A stretch of 35,503 nt of DNA from Apostichopus californicus (Eukaryota > Echinodermata > Holothuroidea > Aspidochirotida > Stichopodidae). The DNA lies in the NCBI GenBank assembly GCA_020650975.1, contig JAIPMN010007348.1:1-35503 (forward strand), in the 5' to 3' direction. The notes under the pieces are model-generated. The model was not told the origin of the DNA. It ran no database searches and saw only the letters and a list, made by a program, of their open reading frames with translations. Shown one piece after another: positions 1 to 10,139 of the stretch; position 1 is the stretch's first letter, and every line of letters starts with the position of its first letter. The position numbers were made by a program, and so were the translations under genes.

Positions 1-3000
1 GGCCGGCCATCAGTCTTCAGCCCCCCCCCCCCACTCAAAAGTACTTTCCTACGCCACTGTTTGTACACATTTAATGAGTACTAATTCACTTACTAAAGGC
101 TTCGTTTATCTGAAAAACGCTTTGACCTATTAAAGAAATGATTATTTGAATATAGACGGTAAACAGTGTGTGGTATTGCGCGTTTCAGAGTTAAACGTTT
201 CATTGCTTTTCTTGATAATGATAACGATAAGTTGGAGGGTTCAAATCAGGTATACATGCTTGGTATATGTTCTGATTATTCTCCGCATTTTTATGCTTTA
301 ATCACACCACTCACCCCAATGAGAGCAAAGGAAGCGAAAAGCAGGACATGGAAGACGGCCTAATATGATGTGGCGTCCCGTCCCGTCAAGTTGCTTCTAT
401 GTGTGTAGTATGACGGCTCATGCCGAATGTAAAATAGGGTTCAATCTCTGTGTGCATATAACAAGAAATGTTTTTTACTTCACTGAATATCACTGAAAAA
501 AATTTGCGCAACTTAACTGCGTTTAGGGATGGCCGTAAGAGTCTTTCTCCGGAATATCATCCATTCTTCCTTGCTGTTTTGCTTTGCGGGCCATTTGCCT
601 TCGACTGAATCGATTGCCAATTCTTTGCAGGGTCCTGGGTTTTTCTGTACGTCTATGCACCGCGCAATGCTACATCGGTGCTGTCTGGGTATGAAACATC
701 AACTTCCTTGTACGCAGGGACACGGAATACGAGAGCAGGCTTAATATGCGAATTGTTGTTCAGTCTTTTTGTCTGGACTAGTATTCCAGTTAGCCTAAAG
801 TCTAGGCTACCGTAGACTACCTCTTTTAATTAAAATTCTTCAACAACAAAAATAAGAATTTCGCGCTTTTGGTACTAACGTTAAGCTGAATTACTATATA
901 ACAGCCTTGTATGAGACTATGAAAAGTATATAGGCCTAGACCAAGTTTTGGCCTAGCGTAAGTACTGTATCAGTGTATGGTCTATCGCAGTGAGTAACTT
1001 CATTGTTGAAAACATAAATACCTGTATTTTCGAACTCACTGGACATTATCAAACAAGTCTTGTAGACAGGTTATTTTATTGTTATTTTCCCCTTCATACT
1101 TAGAAATTACTAACAGCAGCATCCTGACGATTAGAGATGGAAAGTAACTTGATGCCAGAGAGGCTCTCAGCTAAGAAGAAAGGGTGAGTCTTGCAAAACA
1201 TAGAAGGCTTTGGTTGTTCAAGGTAATAGTTTAACTGATGCATGTAAATGCCAATAGCAATGTGGTCAAGAAAATACACAAATGGAGACATTCTATGATA
1301 AACAAAATTTTTAACCTGTAAAATTGCTTTGCGAATTGGATCCGGACCGACTTTAGTTCAAGTTGTAGTCAGTGTCAAAAAAGTTTTGTGAATTCTGTAT
1401 CAGAAGTTGTTTGTCATATACATGTGGGAGTGAGGCTGAAAATGGTGACCCCCCCCCCCCCAGTTTTGAGGAAAGCTCAATGTTAGTGCCTTTCTTTCAG
1501 TGGCGGCTGGTGCCAATGGGCATCTTAGGTTGCACCCTTCCTAAAAATAAAAAAGGATCAGATTTATGTGACGATTAATGAAAACAGCATTTATGATTCT
1601 GCTATTTTTCTACTCTAATTTTCAAAAATGTCCTCAACTCTAAAATGAAGTTTGTCTATTTTATGAAGTGGCCCTTTTAGGCTGAACAATTCTTGTTCTC
1701 TTACACATTATAACATCCCTCACACCCTTTGCGTGATCATGGGGCAAATTCATTCTGCCTGCTAAACTCAGTAAGAGCCTGCGCACTTACATTTAATCTG
1801 CTGAGATGAAGTATTGTATGCTGATTGGTCAACTTCGCTGAAGTATGGGCTGCATTTGAAAAGAAAGGAAGGAGGCGAGAGAAATTAGGGAAATTCAATA
1901 TAATGGATAACTTTTGCAATGTAAAATGAATCAAAACATTACTAAAATGTTTTAAAAATCCTAGGTATAGTTGTCTCAATATTACTTTCTTTAGGACAGT
2001 TTGGGTGGAATTGTTGTTTCAAAATCCCATGCAACCCTATCATCATCATCATCATCATCATCCATTCTCCCCACCCACAAGCCCCCTTTATCATATAATC
2101 GACTGGCCGCTAGTCTACCATAAAAGTTACCATAAAACAAATTGTGATTTTTGTGGTCTGTTTAGAGAGCATCAAATGCCATTTGAAGATAATGGAATGC
2201 TTCATTGACATGCCCAAAATTATGCAAATACCTCAGAGCTTCAAGGGGGGGGGGTGGGGGCTGCCACGCTCCCATTGGGTCATTCCAGAATTAATAAAAA
2301 AGTAATCAAGGTACAGTAATCATGAATTCATGGTGCATCATCATAGTCATCATGATTATTATGATCATTTTTACTATTAGGTCAATTTACATGTCTCTTC
2401 TACGCATCCTTATATTTTACCCACATCATTGAACCGACCACACATATTTTACAGTACAGTAAATGTGGATGAAGCCTCTTCTGATATACTACTGTACGTA
2501 CTGTACTATTCTCCAAGTTAGCGTATTTCTTGGTGATTTGATAGTCTGTTTTATTCCCGCCTTCTGATTTTCCTCAATTCAGGATTAAATTACTGTTGAA
2601 GTAAAGATGAGATGATTCACAGAAATAATACAACAACCCACTGCTCTTCAAGTTAGGTCCTTCTCCGCAGACTGAACCCTCCTCTGCCCCCTCTGTGCGC
2701 AGTCACCTATATACTATGAAACTTACAGCTATTGAAATGAGCGGCCTTCCAGAAGCTCAATTTTTATTTATTTATTATTTATTATTTGTCATTCCAGATT
2801 CTCAGACTGATTAAAGCATATTGAATTGGTACATTCTTCATGCCAAGGCTGAGTCAAATAAAAAATTGCACGGCCATCTAATTAATGTGATGCAGTTTGA
2901 TACCTTGTACACATGTCAAGATAAATGAGATATATAGATTTTCATTCCTGATTTGTCAATGATATTAAATCTAACAATATCCTGCAGTCTTCAAATTTTC

Positions 3001-3043
3001 AAACCATTTCCAAACAGATCTTCTTTCCTTTTTTTTCTCTCAG
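1..3043. other. Upstream non-coding sequence / probable ARMT1 first intron
   Basis: No convincing coding exon was found here. The stretch contains poly-C runs (21-32, 1449-1461), a poly-G run (2245-2260) and a CAT microsatellite (2041-2062). The first coding exon of ARMT1 should lie to the left of 3044 and must end in phase 2 (two bases of a codon). I looked for an ATG followed by a short open frame and a GT donor in that phase and found none that is convincing. Exon 1 is therefore either very short and hidden here, or lies left of the window. Confidence 0.5.
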
Positions 3044-3149
3044 GACATTTGCCTTCAAGACAATAGCTGACCGTTTACCTACCATTCTTACAAAAGTTAT
3101 TGATACAACCTACCAGTACAGACTGAAAGCTGCTGAACTTTATGGAGAG
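3044..3149 (+). CDS. ARMT1: ARMT1 exon 2 (first exon seen)
   Basis: The acceptor follows a long pyrimidine run (ttttttctctcag). One base completes a codon from the missing exon 1, then 35 codons begin TFAFKTIADRLPTILTKVID. The donor is GAGAG|GTTAGA, in phase 0. Confidence 0.9.
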
Positions 3150-6100
3150 GTTAGAACTTTATAAACATTCATCAAGTTTGTAACTGATGAACTTTGTGCA
3201 GAGTTTAGGGAGTGTAATTGTAGTTTGCTGCTACTGAACTTCATGGACACAGTACTTATTTCAGTTTGTAGTCGGTGAACTCACTATGAGGTTAGTTATA
3301 AACTTTCACTTTGTAGGTGTTGAAGAGTACAGAGGATAGTTAGATAATCAGATTTTGCTTGTTATGGAGAGATTTATCATTAATCATATTTTCAATCTGT
3401 TTCTGCTGAACTTTCAATACCGCCGAACTTAACAAATACATAGGTACGATACTCGATTTATTCAATTCTGTTTCTGTTTCTTCTGATATCAAAATCTGCA
3501 AATGAATGAGTAGATAAACAAACTGTAGCTCACCTGATGTTAAATATGTGAATTCATATCATACCTGAAGATACAAAGTAACAGTGCAATTTTGCTTCTT
3601 TTTTTTTTTTTGGAATAGTTTTTCTGAGTACTCTTTCTGTGATTACTTTATATAAGGAATGCCAATGAGACAAAATCTGACACCTGGTTTATTCCATGTT
3701 TCTAATGAGGTTGCTGAATCTCAAACCCAAACACAATGGCATGTATCCCATCACTAGAAAGCAACTGAACATTTCAATTACTCATAATTTACAGTTCCCA
3801 AACACAATGGAATGTATCCCATCACTAGAAAGCAACTAAACATTTCAATTACACATAATTTACAGTTCACAAACACAATGGAATGTATCACATCAACTAG
3901 AAAGCAACTAAACATTTCAATTACACATAATTTACAGTTCACAAACAAAATGACATGTATCTCATCACTAGAAAGCAACTATATATTTCAATTACTCATA
4001 ATTTACAGTTCACAAACACAATGACATGTATCCCATCAACTAGAAAGCAACTGAAAATTTCAATTACTCATAATTTACAGTTCCCAAACACAATGGAATG
4101 TATCCCATCAACTAGAAAGCAACTAAACATTTCAATTACACATAATTTACAGTTCACAAACACAATGGCATGTATCCCATCACTAGAAAGCAACTAAACA
4201 TTTCAATTACTCATAATTTACAGTCCAAAAACACAATGGCATGTATGCCATCACTAGAAAGCAACTAAACATTTCAATTACTCATAATTTACAGTTCACA
4301 AACACAACGGCATGTATCCCGTCACTAGAAAACAACTAAACATTTCAATTACACATAATTTACAGTTCACAAACACAACGGCATGTATCCCATCACTAGA
4401 AAGCAACTAAACATTTCAATTACACATAATTTACAGTTCACAAACACTCCTCTCCTCTCCTCTTTTCTTTTCTTTCCTTGAAGAACTTCAGTATTATTTT
4501 TTACTAATCTTTTGTTCACAGGAAGGAGCCAATGATTGTAAAGCACTGGCTGGTCATCTCTCCAAGCTCAGGAACTGTCTCCAGACGGATAAGCCGTTGG
4601 AGGAGATTGGAGACGATAGAGATGACGAGGAAATGTGGAACAAAGTGTTGAGAGAAGAGACAGAAACCAGAGATGGAGTTCCTCCTAGTGCTTTCACAGC
4701 CTCTTGGCTATACGTTGAGTGTTACATGTACAGAAGCATAAATGAGGGAATCAGAAAGAGGTAATTGTTATAACATCCACGTTTTTAATTTACATTTTTT
4801 TTTAATTCTCGTAGATCTAGTGATGTGATCAATTTGACAAATTGGATTTTTCGTGTTTGGCAACTAGCACACTGAAACTATCCATATACCTACTCAATGT
4901 CAGATCTTTAGTTAACCTGTCATTAAAAAAGATTATATATATTAGATTTCACCGATATCCGATAACTTAGATCCCAATAACCGTCGATCCCGATATTTAC
5001 AACAAAAAAACGTTGCAAATATGAAGTTTTAGGTCACAAAAGATATCAACTATTTATGACCAACAATATTGGTATTTAAATATCGAATGCAAACTTTACC
5101 GATACCAATATTAGACCTGTGGCGTCACTATTGGCCAATACCGGTAGTGCACGCTGGTAATCAATGCAACTCTACTCAAAACAGGAAATACTCGAAAAAA
5201 TGTTACAATGTGTAGGATAACAAAACAAAGTTACCAAAACGAGAAAACTTTGAATTGAAAGTGTTGATATAATGTAACTCCTAAGGTTTTCTCAAATTAA
5301 AATTAGAAGACAAAATTGGACTGAACCATATACTCGACAGAGAAAAGGGAACATGTTGTCATTGTTTATTTGTTCAATCATGTACAGTGTGCAGTATTGT
5401 CGACATAATTTGTACTGAAAAGGGCAATCTGTCAAAATGTAGTCTAATATGAAACAAAATCATGTCATCTTGATTTCTTTCTCTTAGTCAACACCTGAGG
5501 GACTTTGATCCTTTTCAAAATCAAAAGGAACAGGCATTGGAGACGTCCAGAGATGCCTTGATTACACTCTCGCTTCACTTACAAGAAACTCTGAAAAAGG
5601 GAGCCGCCAACTTTGAATCTTTCTCCGAAGTTATACAGGTGAACAAACTTTCCAATATTACCAGCCAAACATCAGCAAAATACGATACGACATACCGAAA
5701 ATGGTCTCTTGTGACAAGATTCCTCATCTTAAACAATCATTCTCAATTGTAGCTTTGTTCTACCAATCAGATATTTATCAATATTTTGATATTTCTCAGA
5801 ATCTGAAAACATTTTAACTGTCCCTTCTGTTACTGTTACTTGTCATGTAGCCTTTGAAGAAGATCCTGCTAGGATCGAAACATCAGGCCAACTTACTTTT
5901 ACACAACATTTTAACTGGATACATTTCTCATCAAAAGTATTTGCCTCTTCCCAGGCTTCTGAGCCTCTTGACTTCACATCCTAGCAGTCTGTTAAACTTG
6001 TTTTTCAAGCCTCTTCTACAAGTAAACCCATGGTTTTATGTAAAGTTGGCTTTATTGAAGATTTATTATGTAGCTTAGAGCTCATGAATATTAATGTATC

Positions 6101-7548
6101 TTTTTGACATGTATAGTGCCTCTGGTGCACTACAGAACCTTATTTGTTTTCTTGTACTCAATTAGTAAGCAATTAGTTAGAAAGGGTCAGCTACTCAGTT
6201 GTGTTAAAACATGATTTGCCCTGTTACTTTAAAATAAAAGGTACAATTTAATATCTAACAGATGATTGATCTCATTGATTTAAGCTGTCAGAGGGACACC
6301 ATAATTGTTTCCTCTTTAAAGCTATGAAATCGAATATATGAAAAGGATTTCGTTGGTCGAGGTTACCGTATACTAGCAGAGATAAATTATGCCAGGAGTT
6401 TGGTTTAAATTTTTATCTGAGGTGAATTTTTTTTTTTCTTATGTTTATTTTCAGATTTCTCTATGGGGGAATAAGTGTGATTTATCTATTTCTGCTGGAG
6501 TTGAAAATTCTCAGAAGATAAGTCCCGTTGAACCTCTGCAACGATTGAAGCCGTACATTCTGGTAAATCATGTGGAACAGGTTTGGAAGGTCAGTTCAAA
6601 TTTGATCACAAAATGTTACTGATTATTTATAATTTCTGAATTGTCACCATATCTACAATTGAGATATTTAGCATGGCATTTTTGAAAGTTTAAAGGGTTG
6701 GGGGGGGGGGGGGGGGGGGGNNNCCCCCCCCCCCCCCCCTCCTCCCAACGTTCTTTAAGCTAAAAAAAAACATGATTTGTAAATAATGGAAATTTGGACA
6801 GGTAACTAAAATTTACTGTTTTAACTTTTACTTTTTCACATTTAGCTTGTCTCTTTTCACCCTTTCCTTTCTGTTTTATTTTTATTTGTTCGTTCGTTCA
6901 TTCATTTGTTTACTTTTTTCTTGGCCAATGCAGCTGTTACAAACACACAGCAACAAACCACTGAGGTTGGATATCATTCTAGACAACGCTGGCTTTGAAC
7001 TCTTCACGGATCTATGTCTAGCAGATTTCATGATGTCCACCAGTCTGGTCACGTCCGTTCATCTTCATTATAAAGCTATGCCTTGGTTCGTCTCAGACGT
7101 AACCGCGTCCGACTTCCACTGGACTCTGCAACAGCTGTCCGATTCGGAAGATAAACTGCTCTCGTCCTTTGGCAACAAGTGGCGAGATTACATGGAAAAT
7201 GGCAGATGGATTGTGCACGATCACCCCTTCTGGACGACCTGTCATGACTTTAGCGAGATGAAATCAATTAGCCCAGATTTGTATCAAGAACTCACTCATT
7301 CCGACTTAATCTTCTTGAAGGGAGACCTCAATTACCGGAAACTTGTCGGTGACAGAGAGTGGAGTCACACGGAACCTTATGAGAGGGCGTTAGGCGGGTT
7401 TAATCCGGCACCCCACTGTGCTTTAAGAACACTCAAAGCCGATGTAGTTGTGGGGTTACAGAAAGGGGTCGACGCAAAAATAGAAGCAAGGAATCCAGAA
7501 TGGATGGTATCAGGGGAATATGCTGTTATTCAATTTTCTGCCAAATGA
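3044..7548 (+). CDS. ARMT1: ARMT1 homologue (DUF89 damage-control phosphatase / protein-glutamate O-methyltransferase), 5'-partial
   Basis: Five exons, 3044-3149, 4522-4760, 5488-5638, 6455-6589 and 6934-7548, join in frame with GT/AG borders to give 414 residues ending at TGA. Human ARMT1 has 441, so about 20-25 N-terminal residues (exon 1) are missing. The conserved order of segments is visible: DRLPTILTKVID at the start; WLYVECYMYR in exon 2; ISLWGNKCDLS in exon 4; and in exon 5 ILDNAGFELFTDLCLADF (the Asp-Asn metal-binding pair), PWFVSDVTASDFHW, KGDLNYRKL and the LRTLKAD segment with the RTxK signature of subfamily III. Known for the family: a metal-dependent phosphatase acting on phosphorylated metabolites such as fructose-1-phosphate, also reported to methylate acidic residues of PCNA. 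No frameshift or lost catalytic residue is seen, so the gene looks functional. The identification rests on remembered human sequence. Confidence 0.93.
3728..4447 (+). repeat. Ten-copy 71/72-bp minisatellite in ARMT1 intron
   Basis: The unit contains ATGGCATGTATCCCATCACT and AATTACACATAATTTACAGT. The ATGG-equivalent of each copy starts at 3736, 3807, 3878, 3950, 4021, 4093, 4165, 4236, 4307 and 4378, so the periods are 71 or 72. The length difference comes from ATCACTAG versus ATCAACTAG. It is followed by a CT-rich tract (4448-4480) leading to the exon 3 acceptor. Both strands stay open for stretches, but the 71/72 mix breaks every frame. Confidence 0.97.
4522..4760 (+). CDS. ARMT1: ARMT1 exon 3
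   Basis: The acceptor is ttgttcacag and the donor AAAGAG|GTAATT. The exon has 79 codons plus two bases. It encodes the acidic linker (DDRDDEEMW) and the conserved WLYVECYMYR helix of the N-terminal domain. Confidence 0.92.
5488..5638 (+). CDS. ARMT1: ARMT1 exon 4
   Basis: The acceptor is ttctcttag and the donor ATACAG|GTGAAC. One base completes an AGT codon, then 50 codons start QHLRDFDPFQNQKEQ and include LITLSLHLQETL, matching the human ARMT1 segment in order and phase. Confidence 0.9.
5840..5890 (+). mobile_element. Possible retroelement fragment with hairpin GATCCTGCTAGGATC
   Basis: A GAAGATCCTGCTAGGATCGA stretch with a perfect 6-bp stem (GATCCT/AGGATC at 5862-5876) resembles hairpin signatures found in dispersed non-LTR/SINE-like elements of many animals. 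This is by pattern only; the boundaries are not defined. It lies in an ARMT1 intron. Confidence 0.3.
6455..6589 (+). CDS. ARMT1: ARMT1 exon 5
   Basis: The acceptor is tattttcag and the donor TGGAAG|GTCAGT, giving exactly 45 codons. It carries ISLWGNKCDLSISAG, a highly conserved ARMT1 block. Confidence 0.92.
6700..6739. other. Assembly gap (NNN) between a poly-G and a poly-C run
   Basis: A run of 21 G (6700-6720) is followed by NNN (6721-6723) and 16 C (6724-6739). It sits in the ARMT1 intron between exons 6455-6589 and 6934-7548. The true length and sequence here are unknown; exon phases across it are unaffected. Confidence 0.98.
6934..7548 (+). CDS. ARMT1: ARMT1 terminal exon (catalytic half)
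   Basis: The acceptor is ccaatgcag. An open frame of 204 codons ends in TGA. It holds LDNAGFE, SDVTASDFHW, KGDLNYRKL, FNPAPHC and RTLK. The frame also runs open to the left of the acceptor, but that part is hydrophobic intron translation and is excluded. Confidence 0.95.
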   Translation: MLQTHSNKPLRLDIILDNAGFELFTDLCLADFMMSTSLVTSVHLHYKAMPWFVSDVTASDFHWTLQQLSDSEDKLLSSFGNKWRDYMENGRWIVHDHPFWTTCHDFSEMKSISPDLYQELTHSDLIFLKGDLNYRKLVGDREWSHTEPYERALGGFNPAPHCALRTLKADVVVGLQKGVDAKIEARNPEWMVSGEYAVIQFSAK

Positions 7549-9676
7549 AACGATATAGGATATTAAAATGGTTTAGTAATCGGTGTTAAAATACAATCCT
7601 TGTCTGTTAAAGGGAAATACTCCTTTTCTTTTTCTTTTCTTCATATCCCAAGTGATTGGTGTATCAGCTCATAAATACGCTTAAATTGTTATGTGATTTA
7701 TACCCAACTTGACATGTTATACAGCTACAGGCCACATGACTTTCTCAGCGTGAACATTTGGCTGCATGGTGAGGTGACCATAAATGACTGCATTTCAGGC
7801 CAATTGTAAGACACTGATATTGCAAGATCCTTCGTGATTACTTTCTTAACAAGCACAGTTTGCTGCGCAGTGACTGTACAACAAGTGGGTTGATCGTGAG
7901 ACACTCGCATTGCTAGCTTTATCATGAATAGACAGGAAACAGAATAGTATCTCTTTTGTGAAAGCTACTTTTATCTTTGCCTAACTACAAAAGATGCAAC
8001 AAATGATGTTTTAATACAACTCTCATTTCAATTAGCTGAGCAACATACAGTCATTGGATTCTGTTTTTAACCTTTGGATTGCTATGGTGATGGATTTGTA
8101 AAGTATATTATTGATATTGTAACCAGATAAGCGTGTGTGTTGTCGCCTCGAGTTTTCTCATGTATAAGTAATCATGGTTCTTTAGTATAAAAGGTCAGTC
8201 CTCTATTAAAGCTGAAATTTCACTTTGTGATTACAAATACTACTTACAGAAAAATTGAGTAATCATACTCAATTCTAGCCTCAATTAATAAGAAATAGAA
8301 TGCATATTACCATTTGAACAGGCAGTTCTCATGCTGATCAGGTAATAATCATCTTCTTCTGATCACAAACAAATATTATATCTGAATGGACTGAAAGTCT
8401 TCTATGCTTGATTTTATTTTATATTTTATTTTTAACTTTGTTGCTATCTTTCATAATGTATTAGAGTAAGATATCTATCAAAAGGCAATAAAGGTTTTTT
8501 AAGTTCTTGACAAGATTCAAGCCTATGAACAGTTTCTCACATTTGACTTATCTGTTTGCTACAGTATGTAGTTCTCTCAGAACAGGGTTTAGAACTGAAT
8601 AGCAGAGCTAGAAATATGTTAACTAAGACAAACCTATCCCCCCCCCCCCTCCTCTTCCATCCCCTTAGCTTCCTTTTCCCTTCCCAGAGAATTTTTGTGA
8701 CATGCATACAATTATCTAAAAATATGAAAACTTTTCATAAGAGAAAATCTATATTGGCACAAAAAAAGAAAGAAAAAGAAATGGGTATTTAAACAAAGGC
8801 AGAAGAATTTTCCTAAGAGACTGCCAAAGTTTATCTTGCAGTTGTTTCTTTTTTATCGACATGATCGTTGGGAGAACAAAATTCCTTTCCCCTGATGAAA
8901 AAAGGATGCAAACTAAATGGATTGGACCATTTGGTTAGAAATGCTAGGTGGAGAGAAGCTGTGAACTGTTTAACTCCCTGAGGTACAAATGAGGAGCAGT
9001 ATAAACATATCATTGAAATTGTCCGTCAATAAATGTATTTTTTTACTAACACATTTCTGGGGGCACTGGCTGAGGGCTCCGCTCCAGCCTCACCACTCGG
9101 GAAAAACAAGTCAAGCAGGCATGGGCAAATCTCAGCCTAAATTCAGTTAGATCCACTATGACATTCAGGTGGAAATAAGCGCGCATGACTACAGAACATA
9201 CAGCGATTGAAAAAAACATATATATAATTCGAAAGATCAGTTTGATCCTTCATCTTTATTACAGTCTTTCTCGTTTTTAGTGTCAGCTATAGGCCTACGC
9301 ATCACTCCGAATCATAAATCGACTTAGGCTGTGGCTTTATAATTTCCCTCTTCTAAATGATCGTAATGTCATTCGAACCCAAACCTACGACTCGGGGGGA
9401 TGGGAGTGGCCCGGGAGAACGTTCCCTTCCCACCCACCTTTGAAAACTCGTAAAGTGCGCCAATTTGAAGTAACCGCCCGGGGCTTGCATAATTTCCAGG
9501 AGCACAAGTGCCCTACTGGTTAATTGAGTACGACATCCACAGAGGATTCATTATTTTGTGGGCTACCTAACAGGTATTATGGGGCCGCCCCTCTATCCCC
9601 TCCCTAGCTCTGTCACGCCTTTTGCCCTCGAACTTCGTGCCTCCCACTTACTCTCTCTCAAATTCCATTCTCCTTA
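7549..9676. other. ARMT1 3' UTR and intergenic region
   Basis: No coding feature can be supported. The left part is likely 3' UTR up to about 8.5 kb. A poly-C run lies near 8638-8649. The right part, from about 9.3 kb, becomes richer in GC and CpG on approach to the NAA80 promoter. Confidence 0.5.
8487..8492 (+). terminator. Candidate ARMT1 poly(A) signal AATAAA
   Basis: AATAAA is followed by a T-rich stretch (ggttttttaag) about 940 bp after the ARMT1 stop codon. It is the first clear signal I noticed downstream, so the 3' UTR would be about 0.95 kb. Inferred. Confidence 0.4.
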
Positions 9677-9853
9677 TTAATTATCCAAACTTTCACTTTC
9701 TCCTTGTTTCAACTGTTGCTTTTTACTATTTCGACTTGTTTTGGGAGCGTGTTTCGATTTCTTTGTGAACATTTCTTTCACTATTTTCACGTCACGAGGT
9801 TTTGCCCTTACTGCCTTGCGTTTGCAGCCTTTCGGGCTGTTCTGTACAGACAT
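9677..9853 (-). CDS. Possible small lysine-rich protein, divergent from NAA80
   Basis: An ATG at 9853 (minus) opens 58 codons ending in TAA. The product starts MSVQNSPKGCKRKAVRAKP and stays very basic (many K/R) with a short acidic end (GESESLDN). I do not recognise a family. It points away from NAA80, whose ATG is about 190 bp away, and the CRE at 9890-9897 lies between, so it could be the other side of a bidirectional promoter. The start context is weak (no purine at -3). It may instead be a chance frame in a CpG-richer promoter region. Confidence 0.25.
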   Translation of the reverse strand: MSVQNSPKGCKRKAVRAKPRDVKIVKEMFTKKSKHAPKTSRNSKKQQLKQGESESLDN

Positions 9854-9889
9854 TCGCAAATGCGCAGTTTACATGAAGCGCTTTATTAG

Positions 9890-9897
9890 TGACGTCA
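9890..9897. promoter_or_regulatory. Palindromic CRE (TGACGTCA) in the NAA80 upstream region
   Basis: A perfect CREB/ATF site, about 145 bp before the NAA80 ATG. A TGCGCA motif (part of an NRF1-type site) sits about 30 bp further left. Together with the rise in CpG this marks the likely NAA80 promoter, possibly bidirectional. No TATA box is obvious. Confidence 0.5.
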
Positions 9898-9945
9898 GAG
9901 TAATTAATACATCACATGAGTAACCACCTGATCAAAGGGGAAGGT

Positions 9946-10011
9946 ATGATGAATTTCTGTGCGATGAAGAACCATATGCTTCCACCGGGTGTGGTGAACG
10001 TAACCATCTGA
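9946..10011 (+). CDS. Upstream ORF (21 codons) in the NAA80 leader
   Basis: ATGATG opens a 21-codon frame (MMNFCAMKNHMLPPGVV...) that closes at TGA 10009-10011, 30 bp before the NAA80 ATG. If transcription starts near the CRE, this uORF would be in the 5' leader and could dampen NAA80 translation. Regulatory role is inferred. Confidence 0.3.
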   Translation: MMNFCAMKNHMLPPGVVNVTI

Positions 10012-10041
10012 ATTTTCCATGTTTGAGTATGTAAAGAAAAC

Positions 10042-10139
10042 ATGGCCGTGCAACTCCATCCTCTGCACCAAAGAAGGGACTTGACAGATGAATGTGTTGA
10101 AGTCATCAATAGTGAGTGGCCGCGAAGTAAGGCGATGAG
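10042..10139 (+). CDS. NAA80: NAA80 exon 1
   Basis: Starts MAVQLHPLHQRRDLTDECVE and continues through NSEWPRSKAM; 32 codons plus two bases. Donor GATGAG|GTAAGC. The split AGA codon (R) leads straight into LHSL of exon 2, as in the human protein. Confidence 0.9.

Noticed and set aside
529..534. ATGGCC followed by a GTAAGA donor as ARMT1 exon 1
   Set aside because: It would end in phase 0 and produce a stop in the next exon; the phase-2 frame has an in-frame TAG just upstream.
3778..4197. Long open frames on both strands across the tandem repeat
   Set aside because: They follow from the 71/72-bp repeat unit lacking stops in some frames; frames break at each length change and the region is an intron between solid ARMT1 exons.
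9704..9923. Plus-strand open frames opposite the 58-codon ORF
   Set aside because: Shadow frames in a CpG-richer region; no recognisable protein.
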